Assembly: GCA_900470095.1 (NCBI GenBank)
Contig: UBZM01000004.1
Location: 1-64,000, forward strand
Direction of reading: 5' to 3'
Length of the DNA: 64,000 bases
From: Hyphomicrobiales bacterium
Lineage (GTDB): Bacteria; Pseudomonadota; Alphaproteobacteria; Rhizobiales; Beijerinckiaceae
Shown one piece after another: positions 18,236 to 26,246 of this stretch. Positions within the stretch are counted from its first letter, which is position 1, and every line of letters starts with the position of its first letter. The position numbers and the translations under genes are program-made. The notes beneath the pieces are model-generated. The model searched no databases. It was not told the DNA's origin and saw only the letters and a list, made by a program, of their open reading frames with translations.

Positions 18236-18416
18236 CGCCGAATTCACGAAGGGGCGACCGGCGACCCGCCGGGCGCCCGCATAAATTCGGAGAGGAACGA
18301 ACTTCTTAGCCTTTCCCAGCGTTGAGCATGACGCGCAGCCGGACGAGCCCGCCTGCGAGGCCGTTTGGGCACGCCGGGAACGCCAGGTCGGGCCGGCATT
18401 GGAACGAGGACCTCGC

Positions 18417-20633
18417 ATGACATTCAAGGTTCAGGTCGGCCCGCAGCAGATCGCCATCCACCAGGGCCAGACGGTGCTGTTGACGGAACCCGATGGACAG
18501 ATCAGTTGGCCAAGCAATCACGGCCTGTTTTTCCGCGACACACGGTTGATCAGTGCCTGGGCGATCTATGCCAATGGCGAGCCCTGGGACCTGTTGAACG
18601 GTGGCGCGGTGGCGCATCACGCGGCGCGCATCTTCCTGACCAACCGCGCCTTCCTGACCGAGGATGGGCCGATCGCTCCGCGCACTCTTGGCCTGACAAT
18701 CGGCCGCCATATCGAGGGCGGGCTGCATGAGGACCTGGACCTCACCAACAACGGCCAGATCCCCGTGCGCTTCAACCTCGAACTGGCGATCCGCGCCGAT
18801 TTCGCCGATATTTTCGAGGTCAAGGGCGACCACATCGTGCGTCGCGGACGCATCATCACGACCTGGTCGGACAAGCGCCAGGTGCTGCGGATCACCTATC
18901 GCAACAAGGATTTCGGCCGCGCGGTGATCATCCACACCGCCGATGGCGGCGGCGAGCCGACGGTGACCGCCAATGGGCGTCTGAGCTTCGACATCGCCTT
19001 GAAGCCGGGCGAGGCCTGGCATCGCTGCCTCATCTACGACCTGGAGGACGGCGGGAAGCGCAAACTGGCGCCGCGTGCCTGCGCCCATACCAGCCCGACA
19101 TCGGACCATGCCTGCAAGATGACCGAATGGCAGCGCACGGTTTTGAAGATCGAAACCAGCAATGAGGAATTCTACCGCTGCTACAGCCAGGGTGTGCAGG
19201 ACATGGCGGCGTTGCGGTTGCCGCTGGAGGGCACGGACCATATGGTCTTCGTGCCCGCCGCTGGATTGCCCTGGTTCGTCGCGCTGTTCGGCCGCGACAC
19301 GCTGATCGTCTCGCTGCAGACGATGATCGTCTACCCCGAATTCGCCAAGGGGGCGTTGGAGGTGCTGGGCGAGTACCAGGCGACCGCGCGCGACGACTAT
19401 CGCGACGCCGAGCCGGGCAAGATCCTGCACGAGCTGCGCTATGGCGAGCTGGCGCATTTCAAGCTGATCCCGCACACGCCCTATTACGGCACGGCGGACG
19501 CCACGCCGCTCTATCTCGTGGCACTGCACGCGGCCTGGCGGGCGACCGGAGAGCGCTCCCTGATCGAGCGGCATTTGCCGAACGCCGAAGCCGCCCTCGC
19601 CTGGATCGATGACTATGGCGATCGCGACGGCGACGGGTTCCAGGAATATCAGACGCGCTCGACCGCGGGTTACGAGAACATGGGGTGGAAGGACTCCGGC
19701 GACGCGGTGATGTATCCCGACGGCACGCTGGTGCACGGCCCCAAGGCGCTGTGCGAGCTACAGGGCTATGTCTATGACGCGTGGCTGCGCATGGCCGAGA
19801 TCTATGACGAACTTGGCAACACCAGGAAGGCCAAACGTCTGCGCAAGAAGGCAGCCGTCCTGTTCAAGGCGTTCAACGAGGTCTTCTGGGACGAGGCGAG
19901 CGGTTTCTATGCCTATGCCCTGGATGGCGAGAAGAAAAAGGTCCTGTCGGTCGCCTCCAATGTCGGACAATGCCTATGGTCCGGCATCATCGCCCCTGAG
20001 CGCGCCGGAGCCGTGGTCAAACGGCTGATGAGCCCGGACATGTGGAGCGGCTGGGGCATCCGCACCCTGTCGGCGAGCCATCCCGCTTTCAACCCCTATA
20101 ACTACCAGACTGGCGCGGTCTGGCCTCATGACAACTCGCTGATCGCGCTCGGCATGCGGCGTTACGGCTTCGCCGCCGAGGCCGCGGCGATCGCCCGCGA
20201 CATCAGCGGCGCGGCCAGCCATTTCCTTCTGAACCAATTGCCCGAGCTCTATGGCGGCCTGCAGCGCGACCCGACCAGTTTCCCGGTGCAATATCTTGGC
20301 GCCAATGTGCCGCAGGCCTGGGCGGCAGGCACCCCCTTCGTGCTGCTGCAAGCGATCCTCGGGCTGCAGCAGGATGCCCCGCGCGGCAAGCTCTATGTCG
20401 ATCCTGCCTTGCCCGACTGGATGCCCGATGTGACGTTGATCGATCTTCGGCTCGGCCGCCGACGCTTCGATATCCGCTTCTGGCGCGACGGAAAGGACAC
20501 CAAGTTCGATGTGCTCAAGGGCCATCGCGAAGCGGTGGAGTGGCAGAGCATCCTCATCACCGAGGCCAAGGCCACCGAAGCCGGCCCGGCGGTGACCGAG
20601 CGAGGCGAGTTGCGCTTGGCGAGTGGCGAATAG
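18417..20633 (+). CDS. Amylo-alpha-1,6-glucosidase / glycogen-debranching-type enzyme
   Basis: A 738-residue cytosolic enzyme with an N-terminal GDE_N-like beta domain (to about residue 210) and a C-terminal (alpha/alpha)6 glucosidase domain, in which GRDTLIVSLQT, ENMGWKDSGDAVMYPDG and YNYQTGAVWPHDNSLI are recognisable substrate- and catalysis-associated segments. The ATG at 18417 has GAGGA upstream; an in-frame TTG at 18399 is less likely. It is divergent from the pentose-phosphate operon. It could release glucose from glycogen, trehalose-like or oligosaccharide stores for the ROK kinase (inference). The exact glycoside is uncertain. Confidence 0.83.
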   Translation: MTFKVQVGPQQIAIHQGQTVLLTEPDGQISWPSNHGLFFRDTRLISAWAIYANGEPWDLLNGGAVAHHAARIFLTNRAFLTEDGPIAPRTLGLTIGRHIEGGLHEDLDLTNNGQIPVRFNLELAIRADFADIFEVKGDHIVRRGRIITTWSDKRQVLRITYRNKDFGRAVIIHTADGGGEPTVTANGRLSFDIALKPGEAWHRCLIYDLEDGGKRKLAPRACAHTSPTSDHACKMTEWQRTVLKIETSNEEFYRCYSQGVQDMAALRLPLEGTDHMVFVPAAGLPWFVALFGRDTLIVSLQTMIVYPEFAKGALEVLGEYQATARDDYRDAEPGKILHELRYGELAHFKLIPHTPYYGTADATPLYLVALHAAWRATGERSLIERHLPNAEAALAWIDDYGDRDGDGFQEYQTRSTAGYENMGWKDSGDAVMYPDGTLVHGPKALCELQGYVYDAWLRMAEIYDELGNTRKAKRLRKKAAVLFKAFNEVFWDEASGFYAYALDGEKKKVLSVASNVGQCLWSGIIAPERAGAVVKRLMSPDMWSGWGIRTLSASHPAFNPYNYQTGAVWPHDNSLIALGMRRYGFAAEAAAIARDISGAASHFLLNQLPELYGGLQRDPTSFPVQYLGANVPQAWAAGTPFVLLQAILGLQQDAPRGKLYVDPALPDWMPDVTLIDLRLGRRRFDIRFWRDGKDTKFDVLKGHREAVEWQSILITEAKATEAGPAVTERGELRLASGE

Positions 20634-21783
20634 CGAATGGGAAACGCTGCCCGGCCAAAAGCGCCGCGCCGACTTTAGCCCGCGTATGCACGGAAGAGTG
20701 TCCGGCGCGCCGTCGGCCGAGCGTTGGCGAGAGCCCGTCGCGCTGTCTCGGCTGGCAAATCTCGTTGGGGCGCCTGCACGCATTGCGGCGGCTGCGGCTG
20801 CGCAGTGAAGGATCGGTTGCGCGTTGGAGATCGAGCCGGGGGCGTCCGCGAACGCGACGTGAAAGACGACAGCGACGGCAACGGCATCGGCTCATGCGCC
20901 CAACATGACGGGCGGGCCAGCAATGTGCTCGACGCTCACAATCGCGTGCGAGCCGCGGAAATGCCGGAACGTACGAGTATTGTCGAAGTTCCCGCATCTC
21001 CAGCCCGTGGCCGACTGAGACCATCGCGTCAGGATGTAGTGCCATGCGCGAGACCGAGCGTCCGCCGACGCCAAAGGGCCGCAGGAGGATCGCGCTGTGC
21101 GTTCTGGTCGTCCTTATCCTCGGCGGGGCGTATCTCGAGCGCGGCCATCTGGCAGACAGGCTGACCGGGCTCGTGTCGGCCCCAGCCCGTGTCCAACGAG
21201 CGATGCCGTCAGGAGCAGGGCGGCAAGCCCAAGCACGAGCGGGGACGAACGATTGGCGAAGACCATGATGACCGGCAGAGCTGCAAGAAGGCCGTGGCCT
21301 GTTCCTTCAGAGCGTCCAAAGCTGGTGTCGGGGTCGCGATAGCCACTATCTGTTCCTGATTGCCGCGGGGATGGTGGGCATTTCCCGTGCCAGCAGAACG
21401 GGAGGCGTCCAATCGGCTGGACCGCTCGGCCGCAGCCTATGGGGAGGCCGGTTTTCCGCCTGCGAGAGGCCAAAGGGTGTTGAGGGCGCGTCGCCTGCGC
21501 GCCCAGGCCAGGACCTGCCGCCTGCTGCACGAGCCTTTCCCACCCCGTGAGTGGCGGCGAATGCTTCGTTCCGTGTCGAGAGCATCAAATTTTGATGCTT
21601 AGCCGGCATCATTCACGCAATGCGCAAGCCGAGGGGCGAAGGGGGACAGTCCGCGTTTGCGGCAGGGGCTGTCGCCAGGCAGCTGGAATTGCCCGCGAGC
21701 CCGCCGTCCGGCGGAGGCACGATCGTCCGGCCAGTCGAATCCACCCGTCGAAGAAGGTGCTGGCGAAGGGTCCGTCGAAGCGC
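20634..21783. other. Region of gene fragments without an intact gene
   Basis: About 1.15 kb. A plus-strand frame from ATG 21044 gives a basic N terminus and one membrane helix (RRRIALCVLVVLILGGAYL) and then runs into unrelated sequence near 21190; it may be the 5' end of a lost membrane protein. On the minus strand 21196-21330 resembles the N terminus of an O-antigen ligase (listed separately). The rest carries nothing recognisable. The region looks like a patchwork of decayed genes. Confidence 0.5.
21196..21335 (-). pseudogene. Possible N-terminal remnant of an O-antigen ligase-family protein
   Basis: One minus frame encodes LLAALPVIMVFANRSSPLVL followed by GLAALLLTASLVGHG, which resembles the first membrane helix of WaaL/O-antigen polymerase proteins (VFANRSSP is typical of alphaproteobacterial members). 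The few residues expected before it, ATPTPALDALKEQATA, are in another frame, implying a frameshift near 21295. Everything after the first helix is missing. This is a family-resemblance call on a short segment. Confidence 0.4.
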
Positions 21784-22657
21784 CTAGTGCAACCACCCCG
21801 TCGCAACGCCGGCCAGAAGCAGGATGCCCATACAGGCGCGATAGACAACAAACGGCCAGCTCGACATGCGTTCCAGAAAGCGCATGAGACCCCAGATCGC
21901 AGCAAAGGAAGCCAGCGAGCCGGCGAAGAGCCCCACCGCCAGCAGCGAGACCGCATGGGCGTCGATGCCGGCCCTCGCCAGTTCCGCCGCTTCCTTCAGA
22001 CCCGCCAGCGCTATCGCCGGCAGGCCGATGAGGAAGGACAGTCGCGCAGCCTCAGCTCGCTTGAAACCCAGGCCGAGCGCAGCTGTCAGGGTCGACCCTG
22101 AGCGGGACACCCCGGGGAATGAGCGCGCCGGCCTGAACCACACCGATCAGAATGAAATCTCGAAGCGTAGCTTGCCCCGCCGTCCGCTTGTGGCGCGCAA
22201 ACCATTCGGTCGCGGCCAGGAGCAGCGCCAATGTAATGGAGCTCGCGCCGATGACCCAAGGCGAGCGCAAGGGTGAATTGCAGGCATTGAGCAACGGCGC
22301 GAGCAGCACGCCGGCCAGCACGATCGGGACCGTCGCCAGAACAATCCCAACCGCCAGCCTGAACTCCGGCGCACCTGTCTCGCGACGCGCCAAGGCACGC
22401 CATGAACCTGTCGCGATCTCGCGGACGTCCCGCCGAAAATACGTCACCACAGCGGTGAGGGCCGCCAACTGCATCAAGGCCGAGAATGCCGATCCTGGGT
22501 CCGGCCATCCCAGCACGGCGGGAACGACACGCATATGGGCCGTCGAGGAGATCGGCAGCAGCTCGCTGACCCCTTGAACGAGTCCGAGAACGATCATCTG
22601 TCCGAAATCCAGCGCAGCGAATCCGGTATCGATACCGGCGGAACATGCATTGGCCAT
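21784..22657 (-). pseudogene. uppP: Frameshifted undecaprenyl-diphosphatase (UppP/BacA)
   Basis: Two overlapping frames together make a full UppP of roughly 290 residues. The first (from 22657) contains QGVSELLPISSTAH, one catalytic motif. The second (21784-22143) contains the other, PGVSRSGST, and the remaining membrane helices. Removing one base from the run CCCCGGGG at 22110-22117 joins them as ALIPGVSRSGST, the expected sequence. The break therefore lies in the second catalytic motif and would abolish activity unless it is a sequencing error or is bypassed. An internal ATG at 22597 is an alternative start. The enzyme recycles undecaprenyl diphosphate in the inner membrane. Confidence 0.85.
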
Positions 22658-22712
22658 CTGGAACGCCCTTCGCCGAGTTCCGGCACTCGGCCAGCTCTCT
22701 CCTCTTACATGT

Positions 22713-22730
22713 CTGTCTTGACGCTGTCGA
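22713..22730 (+). promoter_or_regulatory. Candidate Pho box upstream of the PsiF-like gene
   Basis: CTGTC occurs twice with an 11-base period (CTGTCTT-GACG-CTGTCGA), matching the CTGTCAT-N4-CTGTCAT layout of the alphaproteobacterial PhoB site with four mismatches, all in the last two bases of the half-sites. It lies about 145 bases before the psiF-like ATG, rather far, and about 55 bases from the uppP start on the other side. Confidence 0.35.
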
Positions 22731-22875
22731 AGCGTGCCACCTGCGGGAGGCTATTCAGGTTTGGCCACTCTGGTTCCACGAAGGTGCGCTTGCACGCCGC
22801 CATTGCGCTTCCATCTGTTCTCACGGGAGAATCGGATTACAATTCGGCAGATGGTCCATCGCAGGGAGATTATAC

Positions 22876-23115
22876 ATGCGCGTAGCAATCGTTCTGGCCG
22901 GCCTTATTCTGAGCGCGGCGACCGCGATGGCGGATACTTGCAAGGCTTCCGCCGCCGACAAGAAGCTTGCCGGTGCTGCACTGACGAGCTTCATGAAAAA
23001 ATGCGAAAGCGACGCTGCTAAAGCGTGCGACGTGACTGTCGCCGAACGAAAACTGTCGGGCGCCGCGAAGTCAAGTTTCACTAAGAAGTGCGTCAGTGAC
23101 GCTGTCGGAGCGTGA
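22876..23115 (+). CDS. Small secreted PsiF-repeat protein
   Basis: A 79-residue protein with a clear signal peptide (MRVAIVLAGLILSAATAMA) and a mature part of about 60 residues made of two copies of a PsiF repeat: C-x6-KKLAGAALTSFMKKC-like and C-x5-RKLSGAAKSSFTKKC. Cys pairs 22/43 and 51/72 have identical 21-residue spacing, suggesting two disulfides in the periplasm. GGGAG precedes the ATG. E. coli PsiF is phosphate-starvation inducible but its function is unknown. A possible Pho box lies upstream. Confidence 0.8.
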   Translation: MRVAIVLAGLILSAATAMADTCKASAADKKLAGAALTSFMKKCESDAAKACDVTVAERKLSGAAKSSFTKKCVSDAVGA

Positions 23116-23363
23116 CGCATCAGTTGCGGTGACCAAGGGGCTTGAGCGTCGCGGCCTCGATTGGATGAAGCGCGCCGCAGACGAAGCGATGACAACGGCT
23201 GGCAACCTCCAGTCGTTGTGCGTTCCACCCCCGATCTGTGTATCGAACGCGCGCAGGACATGGCCACGCCCTCTTCATCAGGCGCGGCGATGGGCCATGC
23301 GCATGCGCGCGACGAGACCGTGTCGACCAGGCTCCCGCCGCGTAGAACCTGACGCGAGCGCGC

Positions 23364-24671
23364 CTACGAAGGCATCGCCTTGAGAGCTAGCGCCTTCCCG
23401 CTTTGGGGGCTCAGAGATGCCCGGCGCGCCGTGATGGAGTAGCGGGCGTGATTGACGGCAAGGGCCATCGTGGCATCCTCGCCTGAACGCCCCCCGGACG
23501 CGACGGCTTCATCGACCAGTTGATGAAGGGAATGGTCCAGGGCCTCAAGCCCTTCGGCATCGGCCTTCCGGGCTTGATCCGCAATCTGAATGAACTGCCC
23601 GATCCGCTTCTGCTCCTGGCGCATCCGCGACATCTTCACACGCCCCAGGACGATCGTTGTCAGCGAACCCAGGACGCTGAGGAGAGCCGCGGCAAGATAG
23701 AAATAGCCTTGGAACTCGTCGAAGAAGCTCTGTTCACCGTTGCTGAGATAGTTGGCGACGCCGGGATGGATGGGCAGGATTGGATTCTTGTTATCCGGAT
23801 CGGGGGCCTCGATCTGGCTCGCCAAGGGCGTGAGCGCCATCAGCTTGGTCTTTGAGACGAAGAGGGTCCGGCCTATCGCCCCTGCTACGAGATTGAGCAT
23901 CGTGTCGGGCGCGACAAGTCGGTAGGTCACTGCGAGTGTCGTCACGGTGTCGTCGGGGGTCGCGGGGTGCGATCTGAACGCGCCTTCCGGAACATCGTAG
24001 GATTCGAAGGCCGGAAAGCGTCGATTAAAGGCATCGGCGTCAGAGAATGCCAGGATCGTCGGAGTGCCTGCGGTCCCCTTGGCCATGGCGAGGACTGCGC
24101 CGACGACCTCCCCCGGCCCGACCGGCCCGACGGCAAGGATGGCCGCGATATGCCGTTGGTGAACCGCGGCAATCATGTCGTCAGGCGGGAGAAACACCCG
24201 CTTCACGTCGCCAGGCGCGACATTGTAATAGCCTAGGATGACATCGAGTAGCGCGGCGTTGACGTCCTGCAGACGGCCCTGCGGGATTGCGATCGTCTTG
24301 CCGGAAAGCTTACCGATACTGTCGATGGGCGATTTCGGCGGCAGAACGAAAGCGACGACGTCGCGACGAAGGATCGCAATCGTCTGTCCGTTGGTCGGTG
24401 GCGAGACGTCGCTGCGGATCACCGCGAGATCCGCCTCGTCAGATTCGATCGCCTTCGAGCTCGCAGCCAGATCCTTGACCGGCAGTGGCTGAAGTCTGAT
24501 CCGGGGATGATCCCTGGTCGTCTCCGTGATGAGGGCGCCAACGAGACGCTGCGCGTCAGTGCCAAGCGCTCCCGTCGTCACCCGCACCGTCGCGTGGGGT
24601 GACCAGAAATGGATCGTCGCGGCAATAGCGGCAACGACGAGAAAACCCGCTGTCCATGCTGCAAATCGCAC
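23364..24671 (-). CDS. TAXI-family TRAP-type solute receptor, membrane-anchored, orphan
   Basis: About 435 residues. An N-terminal membrane anchor is followed by a TAXI receptor domain (VTTGALGTDAQRLV..., SIGKLSGKTIAIPQG, RVFLPPDDMIAAV) that in TRAP systems binds small acids. After about residue 320 come a second membrane helix (FYLAAALLSVLGSLTTIVLG) and a charged, coiled-coil-like tail. No TRAP permease subunits are nearby, so transport is doubtful and a sensory or scaffold role is possible. No ATG fits: a GTG at 24671 with AGGA upstream is chosen, and a TTG at 24686 is the alternative. Confidence 0.8.
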   Translation of the reverse strand: MRFAAWTAGFLVVAAIAATIHFWSPHATVRVTTGALGTDAQRLVGALITETTRDHPRIRLQPLPVKDLAASSKAIESDEADLAVIRSDVSPPTNGQTIAILRRDVVAFVLPPKSPIDSIGKLSGKTIAIPQGRLQDVNAALLDVILGYYNVAPGDVKRVFLPPDDMIAAVHQRHIAAILAVGPVGPGEVVGAVLAMAKGTAGTPTILAFSDADAFNRRFPAFESYDVPEGAFRSHPATPDDTVTTLAVTYRLVAPDTMLNLVAGAIGRTLFVSKTKLMALTPLASQIEAPDPDNKNPILPIHPGVANYLSNGEQSFFDEFQGYFYLAAALLSVLGSLTTIVLGRVKMSRMRQEQKRIGQFIQIADQARKADAEGLEALDHSLHQLVDEAVASGGRSGEDATMALAVNHARYSITARRASLSPQSGKALALKAMPS

Positions 24672-24686
24672 AACCCTGTTCCTCAA

Positions 24687-24998
24687 TCATCCGCCGATCT
24701 GGCCGATACCGGCCAGCGACGAGGCCGCTGCGGGAATCGTGCAGGCTGTCCGACGGCCAGACACGACGGGAAGACAGAACTGCTCTCATTGACTGGGACG
24801 TCTGCACCGATCACGCCTGCGGGTGATGATGAGGCAGCCGCCCGCTGCCGTCCATCTCCGGACGGCGCATCAAGGTGATCCATTCCTCGCAGCGCAATGT
24901 GATCTGGCGCAGAAGCAGGCCGAGTGCCGTATACACTCTCACGCCCGACAACGCCGGCCTCGGTGAGAATGACGGTGACCCGCCCGAGGAGCTTGTCT
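24687..24998. other. Intergenic region without a gene
   Basis: The roughly 310-base gap separates two minus-strand genes, the LacI regulator and the TAXI receptor. It presumably holds the TAXI gene promoter. I see no convincing ORF, operator or terminator here. Confidence 0.5.
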
Positions 24999-26015
24999 CT
25001 AGCGGTCGGACGGCGTCGTCGCGCGGAGTATCACGTCGGGCTCGATGATGATCCGTTGCTGCGCATTGCGGCCGGCGATCCGATCCAGCAGCATCCGCAT
25101 GGCCATTTCGCCGAGATCCTGCTTCGCAATCCGCAGCGTCGTCAGCGGCGGCGAGACGAGCGAAGCAGCGGGAATGTCGTCGCATCCGACGATGGCCACC
25201 TGATGGGGGACAGCCACTCCCGCTGCCTCCAGTTGCTTCATCAGGCCTAGCGCAATGAGATCGTTGTAACAGAGCACCGCATCAATCTCTGCAGCCAAGG
25301 GCACGACCCTGGCGGCAACATCGATTCCGCCCTGGAGGTCGGGCGTACAGGGCATGTCGAGCGCCAGCGAAAGGCCATGACGAGACAGGACCGCCTCGAG
25401 ACCGTCGCGCCGCCTTCTGCCGCCATGGGAACTGGCCGGCCCCGCAGCAAAGGCAAAGCGGCGGCGCCCCTGCCCGATCAGCCGCGTGACGATCGCCTCT
25501 ACGCCAATGCGATAATCCACCTCGATCGTGCCGACGGCACGTTTCGGCAGGCTGCGGTTGATCAGCACGACCGCGCGGTGCGGCTCGATAGCCCGCATCA
25601 GCCGCTCGTCATCCAGGCGAGCGCTGCAGATGATGACGCCATCGACCCGCTTATCAAGCAAGGTGTCGAGCACTTCCGCCTCGCGCTCGGGGTCCTCGAC
25701 CACATTGCACGACAGAAGCGTGTAGCCGGCGGGGCGAGCAGCAAGCTCCGCACCACGGATGATCTCGGGAAAGAACGGGTTGACGATATCAGGCACGACG
25801 ATGCCCACCGTATTCGAGCGATCGTTCTTCAAACTCTTGGCAAAGGCGTTCGGCCGGTAGCTCAGAGCGTGTGCTGCTTCGATGACCCGCTGACGCGTCT
25901 CCTCGCCCGCTCCGTCGCGCCCGTTGAGGACGCGCGAGACCGTCATTGGCGATACGCCAGCGGCAGCGGCGACATCGGTGATCGTCGCTGAGCGCGGAGT
26001 CGGCTTAATGATCAT
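24999..26015 (-). CDS. LacI-family transcriptional regulator
   Basis: A 338-residue repressor with an N-terminal helix-turn-helix (TITDVAAAAGVSPMTVSRVL, residues 11-30) and a periplasmic-binding-protein-like sugar domain (GIVVPDIVNPFFPEIIRGAE, VDGVIICSA, AIVGCDDIPAAS). Start ATG 26015 was chosen over 26057 since it puts the helix-turn-helix at the usual distance and leaves the palindrome GATAACGTTATC (26031-26042) in the promoter. It is divergent from the ABC/IolB/GH39 operon and most likely represses it and itself until a sugar ligand binds. Confidence 0.9.
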   Translation of the reverse strand: MIIKPTPRSATITDVAAAAGVSPMTVSRVLNGRDGAGEETRQRVIEAAHALSYRPNAFAKSLKNDRSNTVGIVVPDIVNPFFPEIIRGAELAARPAGYTLLSCNVVEDPEREAEVLDTLLDKRVDGVIICSARLDDERLMRAIEPHRAVVLINRSLPKRAVGTIEVDYRIGVEAIVTRLIGQGRRRFAFAAGPASSHGGRRRRDGLEAVLSRHGLSLALDMPCTPDLQGGIDVAARVVPLAAEIDAVLCYNDLIALGLMKQLEAAGVAVPHQVAIVGCDDIPAASLVSPPLTTLRIAKQDLGEMAMRMLLDRIAGRNAQQRIIIEPDVILRATTPSDR

Positions 26016-26028
26016 GTCGGCATCATTT

Positions 26029-26042
26029 ACGATAACGTTATC
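26029..26042. promoter_or_regulatory. LacI-type operator 1
   Basis: GATAACGTTATC at 26031-26042 is a perfect 12-base palindrome with the central CG common in LacI-family operators. It lies 16 bases upstream of the regulator's start. The 10-mer ACGATAACGT beginning at 26029 recurs at 26190-26199 in front of the transporter operon. Confidence 0.65.
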
Positions 26043-26182
26043 TCTTTCCAGTGGCATTGCTGCTCATGCCAAAAATCCGATGCAGCGCACTAAAACGGCA
26101 TGGATCAATCACGAAACGCAGCAATTAAACCCGATAGTCTCAGATGTCCAATTTTGGTGCCGCCGAGGCTTGACGCCGATTA

Positions 26183-26199
26183 TACGTTAACGATAACGT
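26183..26199. promoter_or_regulatory. LacI-type operator 2
   Basis: The stretch contains the palindrome CGTTAACG (26185-26192) and the 10-mer ACGATAACGT (26190-26199), shared with operator 1. It sits about 50 bases before the first gene of the ABC operon, where a repressor would block transcription. Confidence 0.55.
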
Positions 26200-26246
26200 C
26201 CCTCCAATAGCGCCCGGCCAGACCAGAAGGCGCAGCGGAGGAAGCG

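Larger units (their letters stand above)
18056..18416. other. Divergent promoter region between tkt operon and debranching enzyme
   Basis: The 361-base gap serves both directions. On the minus strand it holds an EcfG-type promoter match (18198-18222) and a tandem 12-base repeat (18212-18235). On the plus strand, GGAAC at 18294 is followed by CGTT only after 21 bases, which is too long for EcfG. GAGGA at 18406 is the ribosome binding site of the plus-strand gene. Confidence 0.6.

Noticed and set aside
18294..18323. GGAAC followed by CGTT before the debranching-enzyme gene
   Set aside because: The spacer is 21 bases; EcfG promoters need 16 or 17.
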